From assembly GCA_021014945.1 (NCBI GenBank), contig MU266420.1, positions 1-64,000 on the forward strand: 64,000 nucleotides of DNA, written 5' to 3'. A model generated the notes under the pieces. The model did not search any database, was not told where the DNA came from, and saw only the letters and a list, made by a program, of their open reading frames with translations. A program made the position numbers and the translations under genes. The stretch is from Leucogyrophana mollusca. Its lineage: Eukaryota; Basidiomycota; Agaricomycetes; Boletales. Positions 12,681 through 25,314 of the stretch are shown here, piece by piece (position 1 is the first letter of the stretch; each line of letters opens with the position of its first letter).

Positions 12681-13037
12681 GACAGAAAGCAATAGAGCGT
12701 AATAACAAGAGAGGCTCAGCAGATAGATTTGTATCTGTCGCGACACGGTGGCGGAGTATCAATAAAGCCAATCGGAACCTTTCTGAACCTTTCTATGAGG
12801 ATCAGCCAGCCTCAGCCATCACATTTGTTATGCCTGCACTCAAGCGCACTCAGCGCCGACGCAGGACTGCAGGCTTGCGCATTTCATTCCGAGAAAACGT
12901 GCTAACATCTTACCCGCCGTAGAACTACGCAAGGAAGCAGCTACGATGGCTTATAATGGCCCAGCAATTCGCTCTTTCTCTCCCCAGAAAATTCTGGGTC
13001 TTCACCAGCTACGAGCATCACTTGTATATCCTCATCT

Positions 13038-14003
13038 ATGGCACCCTCGCAGCAGATGTCGCTCTCCCCGGTCGCTTATAACGGTGTTTCCCCGTATGAA
13101 GGTGGCGGTACAGGACGCGTGAGTTTCAGTTCAAGTATATTTATTCTGCATTTCACCTCAGCTGTACCTCTCCAGAAAACCAAGGAGCCCCTCCCACCTC
13201 TTTTTGTGCGCAGTGAACTCACGCTTGGCCGCCCTAGCACAAGGCCACCGCCTCAGCCCCGGAAACGAAAGACTACTGCGCCCACCACACCCGCACTGAC
13301 ATTCGCTCCATCTCAGAACAGGTTGCAGTCGGGCCTCCAAGGTCCCGACGCACGGACGCCCATCACACCCCGGATCTCGCCGGCGCACGAACAAATCCAT
13401 GCTTACCCGCATGCGCCATCGGCTGAATTCCCCATCGGACAACCGGCATATCACGCAGATGATCATTATCCTCCCGCTACGAAGCGTTTGCGCCCAGACA
13501 CCATCACTCCTCGTGACGATGGGTTCCCGCAGCCTATAGCCCCAATTCCTATGCATCTCAACCCTTCGCATTCTAGTCCTTCAAACTCTAGTCCACATTC
13601 CAGCCCTTCGTATTCCAGTCCTTCGCATTCCAGTCCTTCCTATCCCAGCTCCGCCACTTCATTCTATCCATATACCAACGAGACGGAGTGCTACCGTGGC
13701 TACCCCTCTCCGGCTAGCTCGGCCAGCTCGAGCCATCATTCTCCCGAAGAGTCGCTCCACGAGTATTCCGCGCGTCCTCAGCTGTATAACCCACAGCCAT
13801 ATCAGGAGGACATGAATGTGGGGAATTGCATCCCGTATCGTTTGGATGATCACGGCTCTCAATATCCGGGCCAGATCGACCATGGATCATGTTACCTCCG
13901 ACCAGACGAGTTCGCCTCTCGGCAGAACCTTCATGGTCACAACGACGGCAGCGTTTACCACACCACACAACCTTATCAAGTAGATCCCATCCCTCGACAT
14001 TGA
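13038..14003 (+). CDS. Low-complexity Ser/Pro/His-rich protein, function unknown
   Basis: An open frame of 321 codons starts MAPSQQMSLSPVAYNG. The segment 13119-13175 has GTGAGT...CTCCAG ends and a length divisible by three, so it is probably an intron, leaving about 302 residues. The protein is basic near LGRPSTRPPPQPRKRKTTAP (a possible nuclear signal). It has a second basic patch ATKRLRPDT and then a run of short Ser-Ser-Pro repeats, and is Tyr/Pro/His-rich to the end. No catalytic domain is visible. This composition resembles disordered fungal transcription regulators, but that is only a guess. It is head-to-head with CCT6, with 357 bp between starts. Confidence 0.6.
   Translation: MAPSQQMSLSPVAYNGVSPYEGGGTGRVSFSSSIFILHFTSAVPLQKTKEPLPPLFVRSELTLGRPSTRPPPQPRKRKTTAPTTPALTFAPSQNRLQSGLQGPDARTPITPRISPAHEQIHAYPHAPSAEFPIGQPAYHADDHYPPATKRLRPDTITPRDDGFPQPIAPIPMHLNPSHSSPSNSSPHSSPSYSSPSHSSPSYPSSATSFYPYTNETECYRGYPSPASSASSSHHSPEESLHEYSARPQLYNPQPYQEDMNVGNCIPYRLDDHGSQYPGQIDHGSCYLRPDEFASRQNLHGHNDGSVYHTTQPYQVDPIPRH
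13569..13647 (+). repeat. 15 bp tandem repeat encoding SSPSx
   Basis: About five imperfect copies of a 15 bp unit (TTCCAGTCCTTCGCA-like) lie inside the Ser/Pro-rich gene and give the repeating peptide HSSPS/YSSPS. The in-frame 15 bp period means copy-number change would keep the frame open. Confidence 0.8.
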
Positions 14004-14325
14004 CTCATGTTTGCAGGATGGTTGTGTGTGATTGGATTGCGCAGGCCGCGGTGTCTATTTGCGTGCTCGTTGTAACTTGCTTCTCCAGGTGCTTAACGCC
14101 CTGTATATCCTAGTTTGTATCGTATAGAACCGGCTGGTCTTCGTGTATTGTTTGTAGTAGAGGATAGTTCGTTTGGGAATTAGATGTACAACTGCCAGAT
14201 ACCTGGATTTTGATCATGAGTTTCACCGGCAGCCGGGTACCTTTTCATAGTAAGCCAAGCTCCCAGCTCCATGGGAGTTCATTTCCTCCGAAACTGCTTG
14301 TGCTGTATCGTGACTCTTTTGCACC

Positions 14326-15808
14326 ATGCCTGAGTCTTCGTCCAATCCCAAAGCTATTGGAGGACAGCCCAGTTCCGAAGAACACTATCAAAGAACTTTG
14401 ACCCGGGTCAATCAGATCCAGTCTCACCTGTCCAATTCCCCCCGCGGGCAGCGTCTCAAAGGAAAAACTTGCATCATTACCGGCGTAGGGTCTCTGCATG
14501 GGATAGGGTAGAGCGATTATTGTTTCTTTTGTCCGAATTCCACTGACGAGAGACCCAGACGAGCCTCAGCTATACTCTTTGCACACGAAGGTACATAGTT
14601 CCTAACCTAAACACCAATAGCCGACGGGGTTGACCGTGCTGTGATACATGCAGGCGCACACCATCTCTATCTCCTGGATTTCTCTGGGGAAAACCTTCCT
14701 GATCTCAAGTCGACCATCCAGAAGGCATACCCCGATGTAAAGGTTGTAGGCTCACTTCCGCGGCTATTTGCAACTCGACTGAGGTGTCATTTAGGTTACC
14801 ACAATACAGGCCGACGCAGCAGACGATTCCGCCATATCTGGCGTGTGTAGTCAGGCTTTGAAAGAGGAAGGTCGTCTGGATGTCTTCTTTGCCAATGTGC
14901 GTATCATATGCGATTCGTGGAGACCTCATTGTCCATGATCTGCTCGATTCTAGGCTGGGTTCGCGAGTAGTAATATCCTTGCGGATGTGACAGCCGAGGG
15001 CTTCATGGAAAGCATGCGCGTGAACACGCTGTCGTGCGTCATCCCTGTCCCTTGATCCGACCCGCTCTGAGCAAACTTTAGTTGTTTCCTCGCAGTCAAG
15101 TATGGGTCTGAGGCCATGATGAAAGTAAACCCTTCAAGGGGTAAGGATTTGACCGGAGGGAGTATAATTCTGACTGCCTCTGGTACGCCTCGCCCTTTTT
15201 ACACGAGGAAACCAGTATCTGAGTGCAACATTCAGTTGCTGGCTTACGCTCTGGGGCAGGTACCATTGACTGTAAGTTTTTGCAATACGTACCACTGCCA
15301 TTTATTTATGTGGGTCCAGACAGCGCAAGCAAAGCAGCGTAAGTCCCCACAGCGGCTTCCGGGACGCTCACACAGTGACGCTCTTCGCAGTGTCAACTCG
15401 ATAGCGAAGACGAGCGTGTATCAACTTCAGAAGACCGATATCCGTGTTAACTCGATCTGCCCGGGTTTAATCGAGACAAATATGACAAAAGACATGTTTG
15501 ACTTCGCCCGCCAGCGAGGCAACGGTGCCAAACTTGGACAGCTCAACCCATTGGGTCGTTTCGGAGTTCCTCAAGGTAGCTACGCTCGTTTTCGTTATTC
15601 TGAGTTGTTTGAGCTTGACCCTGCCACACCAGAAATCGCACAGATGGCATTGTTCTTGGCTTCTGGTGAGATTTCCACTCGCTATTCCATCATTGCGTAT
15701 CTCATCGTGCCTTCTCAAGACGAGTCCAGCTACGTTAATGGCCAGAACATAGCCGTTGATGGCGGCATTTCTGCTTCCCATCCTGTGGTCCCTGGGAGAT
15801 GGGCGTAG
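14326..15808 (+). CDS. Short-chain dehydrogenase/reductase (SDR)
   Basis: This is an NAD(P)-dependent oxidoreductase of the classical SDR family; the substrate cannot be inferred. The first exon (14326-14507) begins MPESSSNPKAIGGQPSSEEH and contains KTCIITGVGSLHGIG, the Rossmann TGxxxGIG motif. Later exons give FFANAGFASSNIL (the NAG motif), SIILTASVAGLRSGAG with the catalytic Ser, and YSASKAA, which is the catalytic YxxxK. They continue with RVNSICPGLIETNM and NGQNIAVDGGISA. The gene is cut by at least nine GT-AG introns of 47-70 nt. The joined protein is near 300 residues, the usual size, and ends RWA at the TAG at 15806-15808. The N-terminal ~40 residues before the Rossmann fold are longer than in minimal SDRs. 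Confidence 0.9.
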
Positions 15809-17149
15809 GGCGCATTCGGTCTCAATTCATTGTGACATTGTGGGCGTCGCTGTCTCGCTTCGATGTAGCTTTGGTGTCTGTACTTGCCGACGTATCTGGG
15901 GGGAAAGTGTAATGAAGTTCAGGGCTCAATTGAGCTACTCCGCGGTTTCGACATTCGCGGAGTTATCTCAATACTGTAACTTACATTCATCCTTGTGGCG
16001 TGATTGAAGAGATCCCGGAGGACGTTGAATCGGGATGAGATTAGGGCAGTGATAGGCTTCTGGCGGACAATGTTGATCCATCCCCTATGTCATATCACCT
16101 ATATCCGCTACGACCCTTGATCTTCCGACTGTCAGACAGTGTTGCAGGCCTTGACCGAAGCCGTAAGAGAGCAAGTTACCGAGCAAGGGTACATAATACC
16201 CTCGCAGTCCAATCCAGTCGTGGATTTTGCGACCAAGACGCCGAGTATTTTTGGCAGCGAAACTAGCCCTTCGCGTGGCCGTGGTTATGGATCATAGCCC
16301 TGGCTGCAGGTGCGATAGATCGCTGATCATCGCTGGATATCTTGAGTATTGTCAGTGAGCTATAGCCATCTGCGAACCGACTTGCTGCCTTCTTTCGATC
16401 CACCAGCAAGGTGAATATCTCATCGTCATCTCCATCTGTGTCCCTCAGTACGATCGTAAAGGTTAAGCAGCAGTGCAGACGGATGGAGCTCTGCTCCAAC
16501 GCATTTTTAATTTAAGGGCTAGTCGAAAAAGCGTTACAGTCAAGGAGCACAATGTGACTAACGTACAAAATACCCAATAACATTCGGCTTGCGGAAGCGC
16601 ATGGCGCGTTCTCCCACCGCGCCATCAAACATCTTCTCCCAAACAGCACACGAACCGCAGATCTCTGGATTATCCTCTCCGTGACCAGCAGCAAATACTA
16701 CGGGAACCGAGCACCGGTGGAAACCATACCCGTGGAAACCCTGCCGATTGTCGAATACCCTGTTTGACGAAAGACGCAGGAGAACTTGAAGCGGAAGTAC
16801 ACTCACATTCTCACCCATCTTTCACTCGCGACCACAGTGACGAGCTATGTCCTTCAAGGACGCAGTAGTAACTTCATCACAGAAACTTGACCGGTCCATG
16901 GAACTTGATCCGTCGACGAGATGTTCCTGGCACCCTACAAAATGAACAAGAACGCCTTCGACAGCACTGGGCTTTCGTACTTTGACGCTAACCTGATTCG
17001 AGGCACGCTTGCCATCGAATGGTAGCATGTCAATCCTTTGCCTGTTAAAAGTAAGTATAATGTTTTATCTGTGGTTCTGTGAAACAGATTGCCGGGATGT
17101 AAAGGAGGTGCAAGCTGAACACTCCTAAAGGTGTATTCTGGGCACTGAC

Positions 17150-17265
17150 TCACTGTACGGTGGTCGAGATCCCCTTCCATTCTCATGGTATGTACTTCTG
17201 CTCTGGCCGATGAAAACATAGGCTTTTGCATGCAGTACATATGAGAAGGAAGCGGCTCGACCAAC
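17150..17265 (-). repeat. Diverged repeat copy A (pair of 20683-20785)
   Basis: The segment with core CCTTCCATTCTCATGGTATG has a counterpart near 20.69 kb. Similarity extends for about 100 nt, with matching flanks TGGTC on one side and GGAAG..GCTC on the other. Read on the minus strand both copies give a peptide containing VHTM.ME...DH, so this is probably a relic of a duplicated coding sequence. Confidence 0.45.
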
Positions 17266-20200
17266 ATACAGTGAATCACTGTACCACAAGATCGGGGGAC
17301 AGCAGCACATCTATCCGTTGGTCCATCGCTTTTGTGCGAAAGAGGATAAGGCCATGGATAATGATGACTCGGAGGAACCTCACCTTCTGCCCCCCAGAAC
17401 CACCACGTTGTGGAACAATTGAAATTTGCTGCCACCGGCGTCCTTCCCGCTGATTTGCGGCGATGAAACAGAGTTCGGGAACGTGGTCTTGTGGTCTGCA
17501 CCGTCCTGTAAGGAAAAACGGAGAACCCAAGGAGCGATCCCAGTTCCGGGGTTTCATTCTATAATCGCCATGAGGGCATGATTCTGTGGCACTGAAATTT
17601 GGAGCAATAGCTCCCATAGTCAATGATCTCCCAGCGGTACGTGGAATCATAGTGCTTGTTTATGGTGCTTATCTGCTCGAAGCAACGACACATGGTAGGT
17701 CTGAGGAACGGCCACTAGAGTTTGGAATAATCGTATCAACGCCTTTCCCTGGTCAAGCCCAGTTTCGGGAGTTCGGAGATGTGCGAGCCCGATTGTAATT
17801 CCAGTCTCTTGAGGGCAAACCGGCCAGAAGTATCAAGGTTTACGCGTACGGACCTTGCGGCACGTCTGTATGAAGACAATACAAGTGAAGCTTTAGCCTT
17901 TCAGGTGTCGTGCCCTCGAGGATAACGGGCATTATTTCGGCTTGAAGTTCAAGCTGGTTTGGAACGGCACCAATCAGTCTGACAGATGCCAGTATTTGCT
18001 TCTGTTTTGCAGATGGTGGGTCTTCCGGTTCACATCTCTCTGTCTGGATTTCTCGAAGATCGATTGACTTGTCCTAGATGCAGTCTCTCCCGGAACAATC
18101 CTTTAATGACGCTCATCCGCCTTGCTTGCCGCGTCCATCAACACCGTGTGGGTGATTCTTCCCCAAAACTTTAGTCGCCGTAAACCTTCTGTTAGGTTCG
18201 AGCATTCGACACTCTCACTTGGAAGACTGAATACCATTGTCAGAGGACCGTGGACGTCGTTGCGGTCACTGGAGCCTGTACGAATCCCCTCAGATGCGGC
18301 TCCACGTCAAAGCCCGCCATATCTGGTGACAGGTCTCGCTTTCTCAATACTGGCTCTTCGCTGATGCTGTCCATGAATAGTACAGAACGTGCATGCTCTC
18401 CATCGCCCATGTCTATCGACATTTTAGTACGGCGCCTGTGACGTGCTAATTCAATTGTGGAAGAAGGGATCTACTCCTCATTTGCCGTGCGTATTTGTTA
18501 TCTTATTCACGGAGTACGATTGTCTGATCTTTGAAACAGTATTGGAGCCCCCACGCCGTAACCTTAGAGTCTTCTACACGGACCGCGTGTCACTTCCAGA
18601 TCAAGTGTTATCTCGACAGCCAGTTAAGAGAAATAGATCTATGTGCGCGTTCTGGGTCTGCCGATTGCCGGAGACAGTGGGGGGAATATATACACCGCAG
18701 GGTTAGCGATGGCAACCATTTGAGTCGAGGTGTGTAGCGGGCTTTGTATCAAACACGCTGAACTGCTTGCTACTCCGTGCTGAATTCTCCGCGAAGATGG
18801 CACTCGACTTGGACGTGTCGAGCTCGTCGCATGACCCATTCAAGAGCGGAATGTAGTGGTTTCACACACCTGAACGTGGAGTTTTTAGGGGCACAGATTG
18901 GATATTATTAGGGACATCCTGTTGTACAAAACTTGAATGCGCCGTCAATAAATATGGCGGAGATGTCCTTGCAACTAGTTGATTTTCTACCTCTCGTCGC
19001 GAGGACTTCACGAATGCGGTGCTCGTGAAATTACGAAGGCGCCGCGTACAGCGACCTAAGTGCTAGCTCCGACATCGAGACCGCGCCTCACGTTTTAAGT
19101 GAAAGAACGTGCCCGCTCGTGAGCCGCTGCCTTTTAGCTCCTCGACGATAGTATGGATGACCCGATTGCTTGACTTCGGCCTATTGGCGACAATTACGCA
19201 GCTGTTCTTGAAAGTCCCTTTCAGATAAAGGGCTGTGTTCCACCACGACGAAACTGCTCTGGGCGTCTCAGATTCCGGTTCGATGACGAACACTGTAGAA
19301 CTGAGAGCGTCGGACTTGGACGCCGTCGCGATGGCGGACTTAGTTTTAATAAGCGTATGTCAGTTCTTTGTTCGCGGAGTTGGTGTCTACCTAATTGAGT
19401 GGCTTTCTAGGATGAATAGTGACAGAGACGAGAGTCGTGGGCCTCAGAGCGACGCATAATTGGTGTATCCAAGATGCAACCTGGATGCGCACGTCGAGCA
19501 CAGTCGCGAAGGGCGATCTGAGTGCACAATTTGATGCGAATGACGACCTCATTTCCACCCCTCGGACAATATGTGACGGGGGGGTCCGTTGTAGCGTTGG
19601 TGTCTCATCCTTGCGAGCAGGACCGTCGAACGTACAGGCTTATCGACTCCAACCACCACGGCAAACAGCTTTGCCGTCCATTCACTGTGGTTTCGGGAAT
19701 CTGAGAGGTTGCGGGCGTCAGCTGCATCCGCAATAGCGAAGGAGTCCTAGGAGGAAACCGAGCCATCCCACAGGTACGTTTCAAGGCGCTTTGAAACAGG
19801 ATGGTGGTCGTGAAAATTAGCCCAGAGATCTAACGGGTGATATTGCACATACGGTGCCCCACCGCTCGCATCGGAATCTACAATCGAAAGCTATTTGAGA
19901 TAAGCAGTACCCTCGCTTTATGTGCCTCATCGTGACCACAGCATCAGAATTTGCTGCCTTTCTTTCCCGTCTAGGGACCACTGGGAACAGTGGAGCATCT
20001 ACAAACTGTGGATAGAACATTTGAGGCGTCAACGCAAGCCCTGGACTAGAGCAATCGATCCGAAGAAGGGTGCAGCTCGAAGAATGGAGGAAATCGGAAA
20101 TCGGATAAGAGAGCACTTGGCGGAAAATCTTCCACGCTCCCGGCAGTGAATCCATGGAAGTAATAACCGGGGCGGCTGCCACAGGGTACTGCTCCTCGGT

Positions 20201-20669
20201 GGCGGATTGGACTTGCATATTACAGCGACGACCTGAGAATGATTATGAATGATTTTCAGTGAAGAAGGTGCATGCTTGTACGTACAGAAAATGGTGTAAA
20301 CAGCCACCTATAAGTCCAGCCCGCCGGCAGTTGACGAAACTATAACCAGTGAGGTAAACGAAAGATAAACTAGCGAATCCTTCTCTGCTCTGGTTCGCAC
20401 CATCGAACGCCATGCTTTATGGCCACTATGGAAGCGTAGAAAGTCTCCAGGAGCATTCAAAGGGCTCACCTCTGACGTCCAAAGGCACGCTACAGAATCG
20501 GGAGAGACACGAGTTCACCCCGATCTGGCGCCTTCCAGGAGACCCCTACGTCTGCCCAGCCTGGGCAAATACATAGTCCATGACATATCCCTGGCGGAAA
20601 CAAGGTGCGTCACATATTCCTACGAGCAATGATCCGACGAACAAGGAGCTGTTATTGCTTCGATGCTCG

Positions 20670-20785
20670 CAACCACTGCACCATGGTCTGGAGCTTCTTC
20701 CATTCCCATGGTATGTACTGGGACGGTAGCCTTTGAATGCGGGCATATGTCTGAAGTACAAATGGGATGGAAGTGCTCCAGACCA
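20670..20785 (-). repeat. Diverged repeat copy B (pair of 17150-17265)
   Basis: This is the second copy of the relic described at 17.15 kb, with core TCTTCCATTCCCATGGTATG. On the minus strand it reads VHTMGMEEAPDHGAV, against VHTMRMEGDLDHRTV in copy A. Both copies lie in the gene-poor stretch. Confidence 0.45.
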
Positions 20786-23032
20786 AGGACGAGCGTACGT
20801 GCGCATCATCGCAACAACAGTCACATCGTCCGGGTTGCCACGTATCCCCATACGTGCCGCGATGACCATCACATAAAAATCAAATCCGGTTCTGCAGAGC
20901 CAGTCCGAAACATTAATAATACTCACCTGCTCGGCCCCCGTTCTTTGTTGGACGCGGCCGAGTTGTCGTTGTGGGTGCCAGGGCAGTACCCGACGCGAGG
21001 GCCATCGTAAAGCAGGCGTTGCTGCTCAGTGCGTAGACCAGTGGTAGGACTGAGGTTCAGTCTTCAAGTGCGTGGCAGGGAACATTTTCCCGTAGAAGGA
21101 GAGATGAAATGGGGTCACTGAGGGAGATCGATGAGTGCGTACGAATCGTGGATTTTATAAGGCATCGGGCAATTGTGGAGTGTCTTGGATCATCCGGAAT
21201 CCAAGCCCATTTATCACGAGAATCGCGGCCGGGGTCTGATGAACTGCCATATCATGCAGACTTGTCAGGGAAACCTCGAGGTTGCACATCGATGGGCCAT
21301 TTCAGATATTTCCACACAAAACTTTTCATTCAGCCGCGATTAACGAGTAAGCCCCCCAATTTATTGGACCATGTGCATAGCACTGCCTAACAAACTTCCC
21401 CTGCGATCATAGCTCCCATTCAAGCCAAGTCTGTGGAACAGATTTCTACCGCAACCTCATGTACATTCAGTCCAAACACAATACATATCTGGTTGGGCAA
21501 CTCCTTTTCCCTTCCAATATGGCTGCGGCCAACCTCGGACTTTCGTTTGGCAGCTTTCTTTAGCGCAGTTTCCACGACAAACTCTCCCCAAGTGACTCCG
21601 TGTTTGATGGACATGTTAATGGCATAACAAACTGGTTCGTGTTGAATCCAAACTGTGCCACCCCGTGCGATATTTACACGTCCGATTTTCTCTACCCAAA
21701 CCGCAATGCCTTGCCTTCCGGCGTGATTGGTTACTCTTATTGGCATCTAATTCTGCACACAAATGACGGAAGCGTCACTGTCATTCTGACGCCTTCACTA
21801 TGGAGCTATCAGAGGGCCAAGTGTGTTTCACTAGCGATCCGCTTGTCCCTCTCCGATATCGCGAACAATTCGACCTGCAGCCTCGTGCACGATTTATCTT
21901 CATCGATAATGCTTTTGTTAATAACTGGCAGCGACTCGGAACTCCACAGCACGGTGTAGGCGAGTGTATTTGAATTAATATTTCCCCAGATGATTAATTG
22001 TGGTGGCTTCCATGGTTCAAGGGCATGGCGCTTCGTCGGAGAGCCATTGTCTCAGATAGAAAAACTGGACACGCTTGTCAGACTAGCATGCCATTACGGT
22101 GGATCTAATACTCGCCTTGGACATGATTCTCCGTTGGATTCCTCGAGCGGTGATTTTTGAAGACTGAGTCCAGGTACGCTTCGTTTTTATTTGGGGCTGG
22201 ATGATTGTTCCCTGGCTCATCTGATTCCAGCCAACGAATTCAGTAATTATTCATGGAAAAGATCCATCCGCCTATCGGTGGAATCCCCATGCTAGTAATT
22301 GCCCTGGACCCCCGAGGTCTTCTGGTGCCCGCGGCTTTCGCCGCCATCACCTTTCCCTCTCAGTCTGCCTCCGCTACTGGATGCGGATCGGGGCACATCG
22401 ATGAGCGACAAGAGCCGTTGGCATCTAACTCAACGGAAATGCTCCATTTAGTTCAAACAAGCGCGTTGCAGGCAAGTGCTCCTCTTCCCAACAGACAACT
22501 CTGATAGAATATAATTGCAGATCGAGATTATTCGTTACGGCAAGTAGAATGGCGCTCTCCCGTTGCCTGGGAGCTAGATATTTAAGACCCACCACAACCT
22601 CAATCCAGCAATGTATTTCGAACGGACCCCGTAGATTGCGCCGCATACCGGACCAGGTGCTAGTAGCCAAGATCGACAATCAGTAACGCCTTCCCCCTCA
22701 TCCCCAACGATCATGTCCAGGTGACGAAGACCACGTTTCAACAGTGATCCGTATAACATGAAGAATGACGGCTGCAACTTGTTTACTATACTTGCCATCT
22801 TGTCTGTTGATTCGTTTGCAGTTCGGAAGGATACGTAAATAGGGTCGGATGCAATTTCCGGAAGTATATCCTACATATGGCTTGCTGTCCAACCTGCAGT
22901 GTGTTCCGTCCCACTTTCATCACGAAGATTGCGATACACTTTGGGCCCCAGCACATCGTTATAGCTCAGCCCATCTTAGTTTACGACCTGCTTACGTTGG
23001 CCTTGTTGCTTTTCTAAGCTTTGCAGATCGCC

Positions 23033-23671
23033 ATGCCACTCCACTCCATGATGCTCCTTTCACGCTCAAATCATGTGAAGTTGGTCCCCCCAACAGAGAG
23101 CGACGATGAAGCTGTATCTGTCCTCCGCTCCGATCCCATCACTCGTCGTTACCTCCGGTTCTTGCCCGAAAAGTTCACGGTCGAAGATGCTCGCATACTT
23201 CGCGAGTCACTGGAAAATAATGACTCCCGGGTCGACTTCTATGTTCATGTCATCGATGGTGATGACGGCACAGAACATTTCGCGGGGACCTGCGGACTGA
23301 TGCGAATCGACGCGCGGAATGATCGATGCGACATCGGCATTCTGATCTCCCCGCATTACCACGGAAGAGGGATTGCAACAGAGGTCCTTCGCCTACTCCT
23401 TGGCTTTGCATTTGAGGATAAAGGGATGCATCGGGTAGGGTTTGAAACGGGGGAAGACAATGTTGCTATGCGCGGATGGTTAGAACGGGTAGCCGGGTGC
23501 CAGCTAGAGTGTACATGGGTCGAATCATGGAAAGAGGGTCCAGGGAGATATTCCAACGGCGTATGGTACAGGATTCTGGCACAAGAATGGCGGGAGGCCG
23601 TGCGGGTCAAGCTGGATCAGAAACTCTCAGCAAAAAACAGGGGCAGATGCAATCAAGATGTATTCAAGTAA
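23033..23671 (+). CDS. GNAT-family N-acetyltransferase (RimJ/RimL-like)
   Basis: The single-exon frame MPLHSMMLLSRSNHVKL... is about 212 residues long. It shows the GNAT order: an N-terminal strand-helix (PPTESDDEAVSVLRSDP), the central strand HFAGTCGLMRIDARNDRCDI, then the acetyl-CoA pyrophosphate loop ISPHYHGRGIATEVLRLLL (R/HxxGxG/A form). The helix and strand HRVGFETGEDNVAMRGWLER and a C-terminal VWYRILAQEWRE follow, typical of the Acetyltransf_3 group. It probably acetylates an amine on a small molecule or protein N-terminus; the substrate is unknown. The frame is open a few codons further upstream behind a possible splice acceptor, so an extra 5' exon is possible. Confidence 0.8.
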   Translation: MPLHSMMLLSRSNHVKLVPPTESDDEAVSVLRSDPITRRYLRFLPEKFTVEDARILRESLENNDSRVDFYVHVIDGDDGTEHFAGTCGLMRIDARNDRCDIGILISPHYHGRGIATEVLRLLLGFAFEDKGMHRVGFETGEDNVAMRGWLERVAGCQLECTWVESWKEGPGRYSNGVWYRILAQEWREAVRVKLDQKLSAKNRGRCNQDVFK

Positions 23672-23767
23672 CTACGCAACGACACCATCCATGGACATCG
23701 CTGATTTTTTGGGAGACACTGTTTCGCGTATCTGAGTTGTAGCTGATCCATTTGATCAAGCACAAGG

Positions 23768-25314
23768 TTACTTGATCTCAAGGAGTTTGACCTCTGGGGA
23801 TAAAGTTAACTATACTCCATAATATCGCAGAATATGACAACTCACCGAAGATGAGAGTAGAGTTGGGAGGAATTCCGGGGATCTTTTGGCTGCCATAGGC
23901 CATGGGTGCGGGAACCGTCAACTCACGCTCTCCTCCCACATGCATTCCAGCGACCCCAACGTCCCATCCTGGATTCGATGTCGTCAATCGTAGTCATGGC
24001 TCCCGAAGCATCGCTAGCATACCTTTAATGACTTCTCCCTTACCTAATTTGAAAGCAAACTGTCGGGAGCGAACAAATAATCAATGACTCCGGACTGGGG
24101 ATAGATAATGGGTGCTCACTGGTTTGCCCGAAGTATTCTTGTCGAAAACGGTGCCATTAGTGAGTTTGCCAATGTATCGCATAGTCACTCGATCACCACT
24201 TTTGGCAGCTTTTCCAGTACCGACCTTCACGTCCTTGATCTTGACACCGCCGGCGAGAACCTGTGTGGCACTAGCAGCTCCGTCTCCGGCCTTCTTCTCT
24301 TTTTTCTCCTTCTTCTCTTTCTTGTCAACCTTCTCTTTCTTGTCAGCCTTCTTCTCTTTCTCTCCTTCGTCAGCCTTCTCTTCTGCACCAGCTGGAACAG
24401 CCTGGCCATCTTCGGCCTTAAGCTTCTTGGCGAATTTCTTCTTTTGGGACTTCGTGAGCTTCTCTTCAGCACCCGGCGCGTCACCATCGCGTGGACGTTT
24501 GAGGGATTTTGGCTCGGGGGCATCGACAATCTCTTCGAAGCGGCTTGTTAAAAGTGAGCTGCCAATGGTATGTCTGAAAATAGTGCTACATACCCTTCGT
24601 CCTCGTCCATTTCAATATCATCAGCGTTGAATTCAACGTCTGAGCTGACATCTTGAAGGTCGAACGCGTCCTCTTCCATGTCCGAATCCTCGCCGTCCGA
24701 GCCAAAAGGAGGCTCGTCGGGTGGCATTTGATCTAAAGCAGCATGTATCAGCGAGTTCAGACAATGTTCATAAAATAAAATAAAAAACCCATACCAATAT
24801 AATTTCCGCTCAGATGGATTGTGCTAGATACCGTGAGCGATAGTTTCTCATCTAAAATGTCACAAAAATGGCTCACTTTTTGCCGACAAGTTCGAAGATA
24901 TACTCCTCATCTCGTTCCAGAATTATATCAACGGACGACTGCTCGATCTAAAGAATTTCAGAGCCCGGAGATCCATTTAAGTGCTTGCGCAACAGAAAAA
25001 CTTTATCCACCAACCTTGCCCGCCGTCAACGAGCACAGAACGGTAGTTTTAACTAGTTCTGGCGCGCTTTCCTCCTCGTCTTCTTCCTCCTCGTCATCAG
25101 ACACGGGAATCTTATAGGTAAGCCTAATTGTTGTCCTTCCTGAGTCGTCCGCAAGCTCTTCGCCAAGGGCTGCGTTTTTTATGTGGATGTCAGCTGGAGG
25201 TACGAGTACCTCTTTCTTTCCCGCCTCGACGACAACACTCCTGTAGAAATATTGAGATATCTATGACTGATAAAAGACTTATGGTACGAACCATGGTGCA
25301 ATTGCGATGGCCAT
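23768..25314 (-). CDS. FPR4: Nucleolar FKBP-type peptidyl-prolyl isomerase (FPR3/FPR4 type)
   Basis: The protein is predicted to act in the nucleolus and on chromatin as a histone chaperone and proline isomerase. The start [19 protein letters not shown] at 25314 is the nucleoplasmin-like N-terminus. It continues [35 protein letters not shown] and [11 protein letters not shown], then acidic tracts ([20 protein letters not shown]) and a long Lys/Glu-rich linker ([13 protein letters not shown] style). It ends in one FKBP domain with [34 protein letters not shown] and [20 protein letters not shown]. The last codons EVKLLEIK stop at TAA 23768-23770. Several short introns split the gene. Its ATG is only about 119 bp from the ATG of divergent ARPC4, so the promoter is shared. 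Confidence 0.9.

Larger units (their letters stand above)
15809..23032. other. Gene-poor region of about 7 kb with decayed coding fragments
   Basis: No gene could be assembled here. Short frames occur on both strands, for example minus-strand frames around 16.26-17.65 kb and 20.55-20.93 kb, and 21.42-21.96 kb on both strands. None shows a conserved family motif that I can recognise, and none joins through good splice sites into a long product. The mix of short fragments and internal similarity suggests old inactivated genes or element remains. A fast-evolving multi-exon gene cannot be excluded. Confidence 0.5.

Noticed and set aside
16263..17501. Possible multi-exon minus-strand gene
   Set aside because: Fragments such as GVLVHFVGCQEHLVDGSS look protein-like, but I could not join them by splice sites or assign a family, so only the gene-poor region is reported.
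17276..17650. GAIAPNFSATES on the minus strand, similar to the start of 1-Cys peroxiredoxins
   Set aside because: The catalytic DFTPVCTTE motif and the rest of the fold do not follow in any frame, so the short match is probably chance.
24108..24630. Plus-strand Phe/Leu/Ser-rich frames that look like membrane proteins
   Set aside because: They are antisense shadows of the Lys/Glu-rich linker of the nucleolar FKBP.
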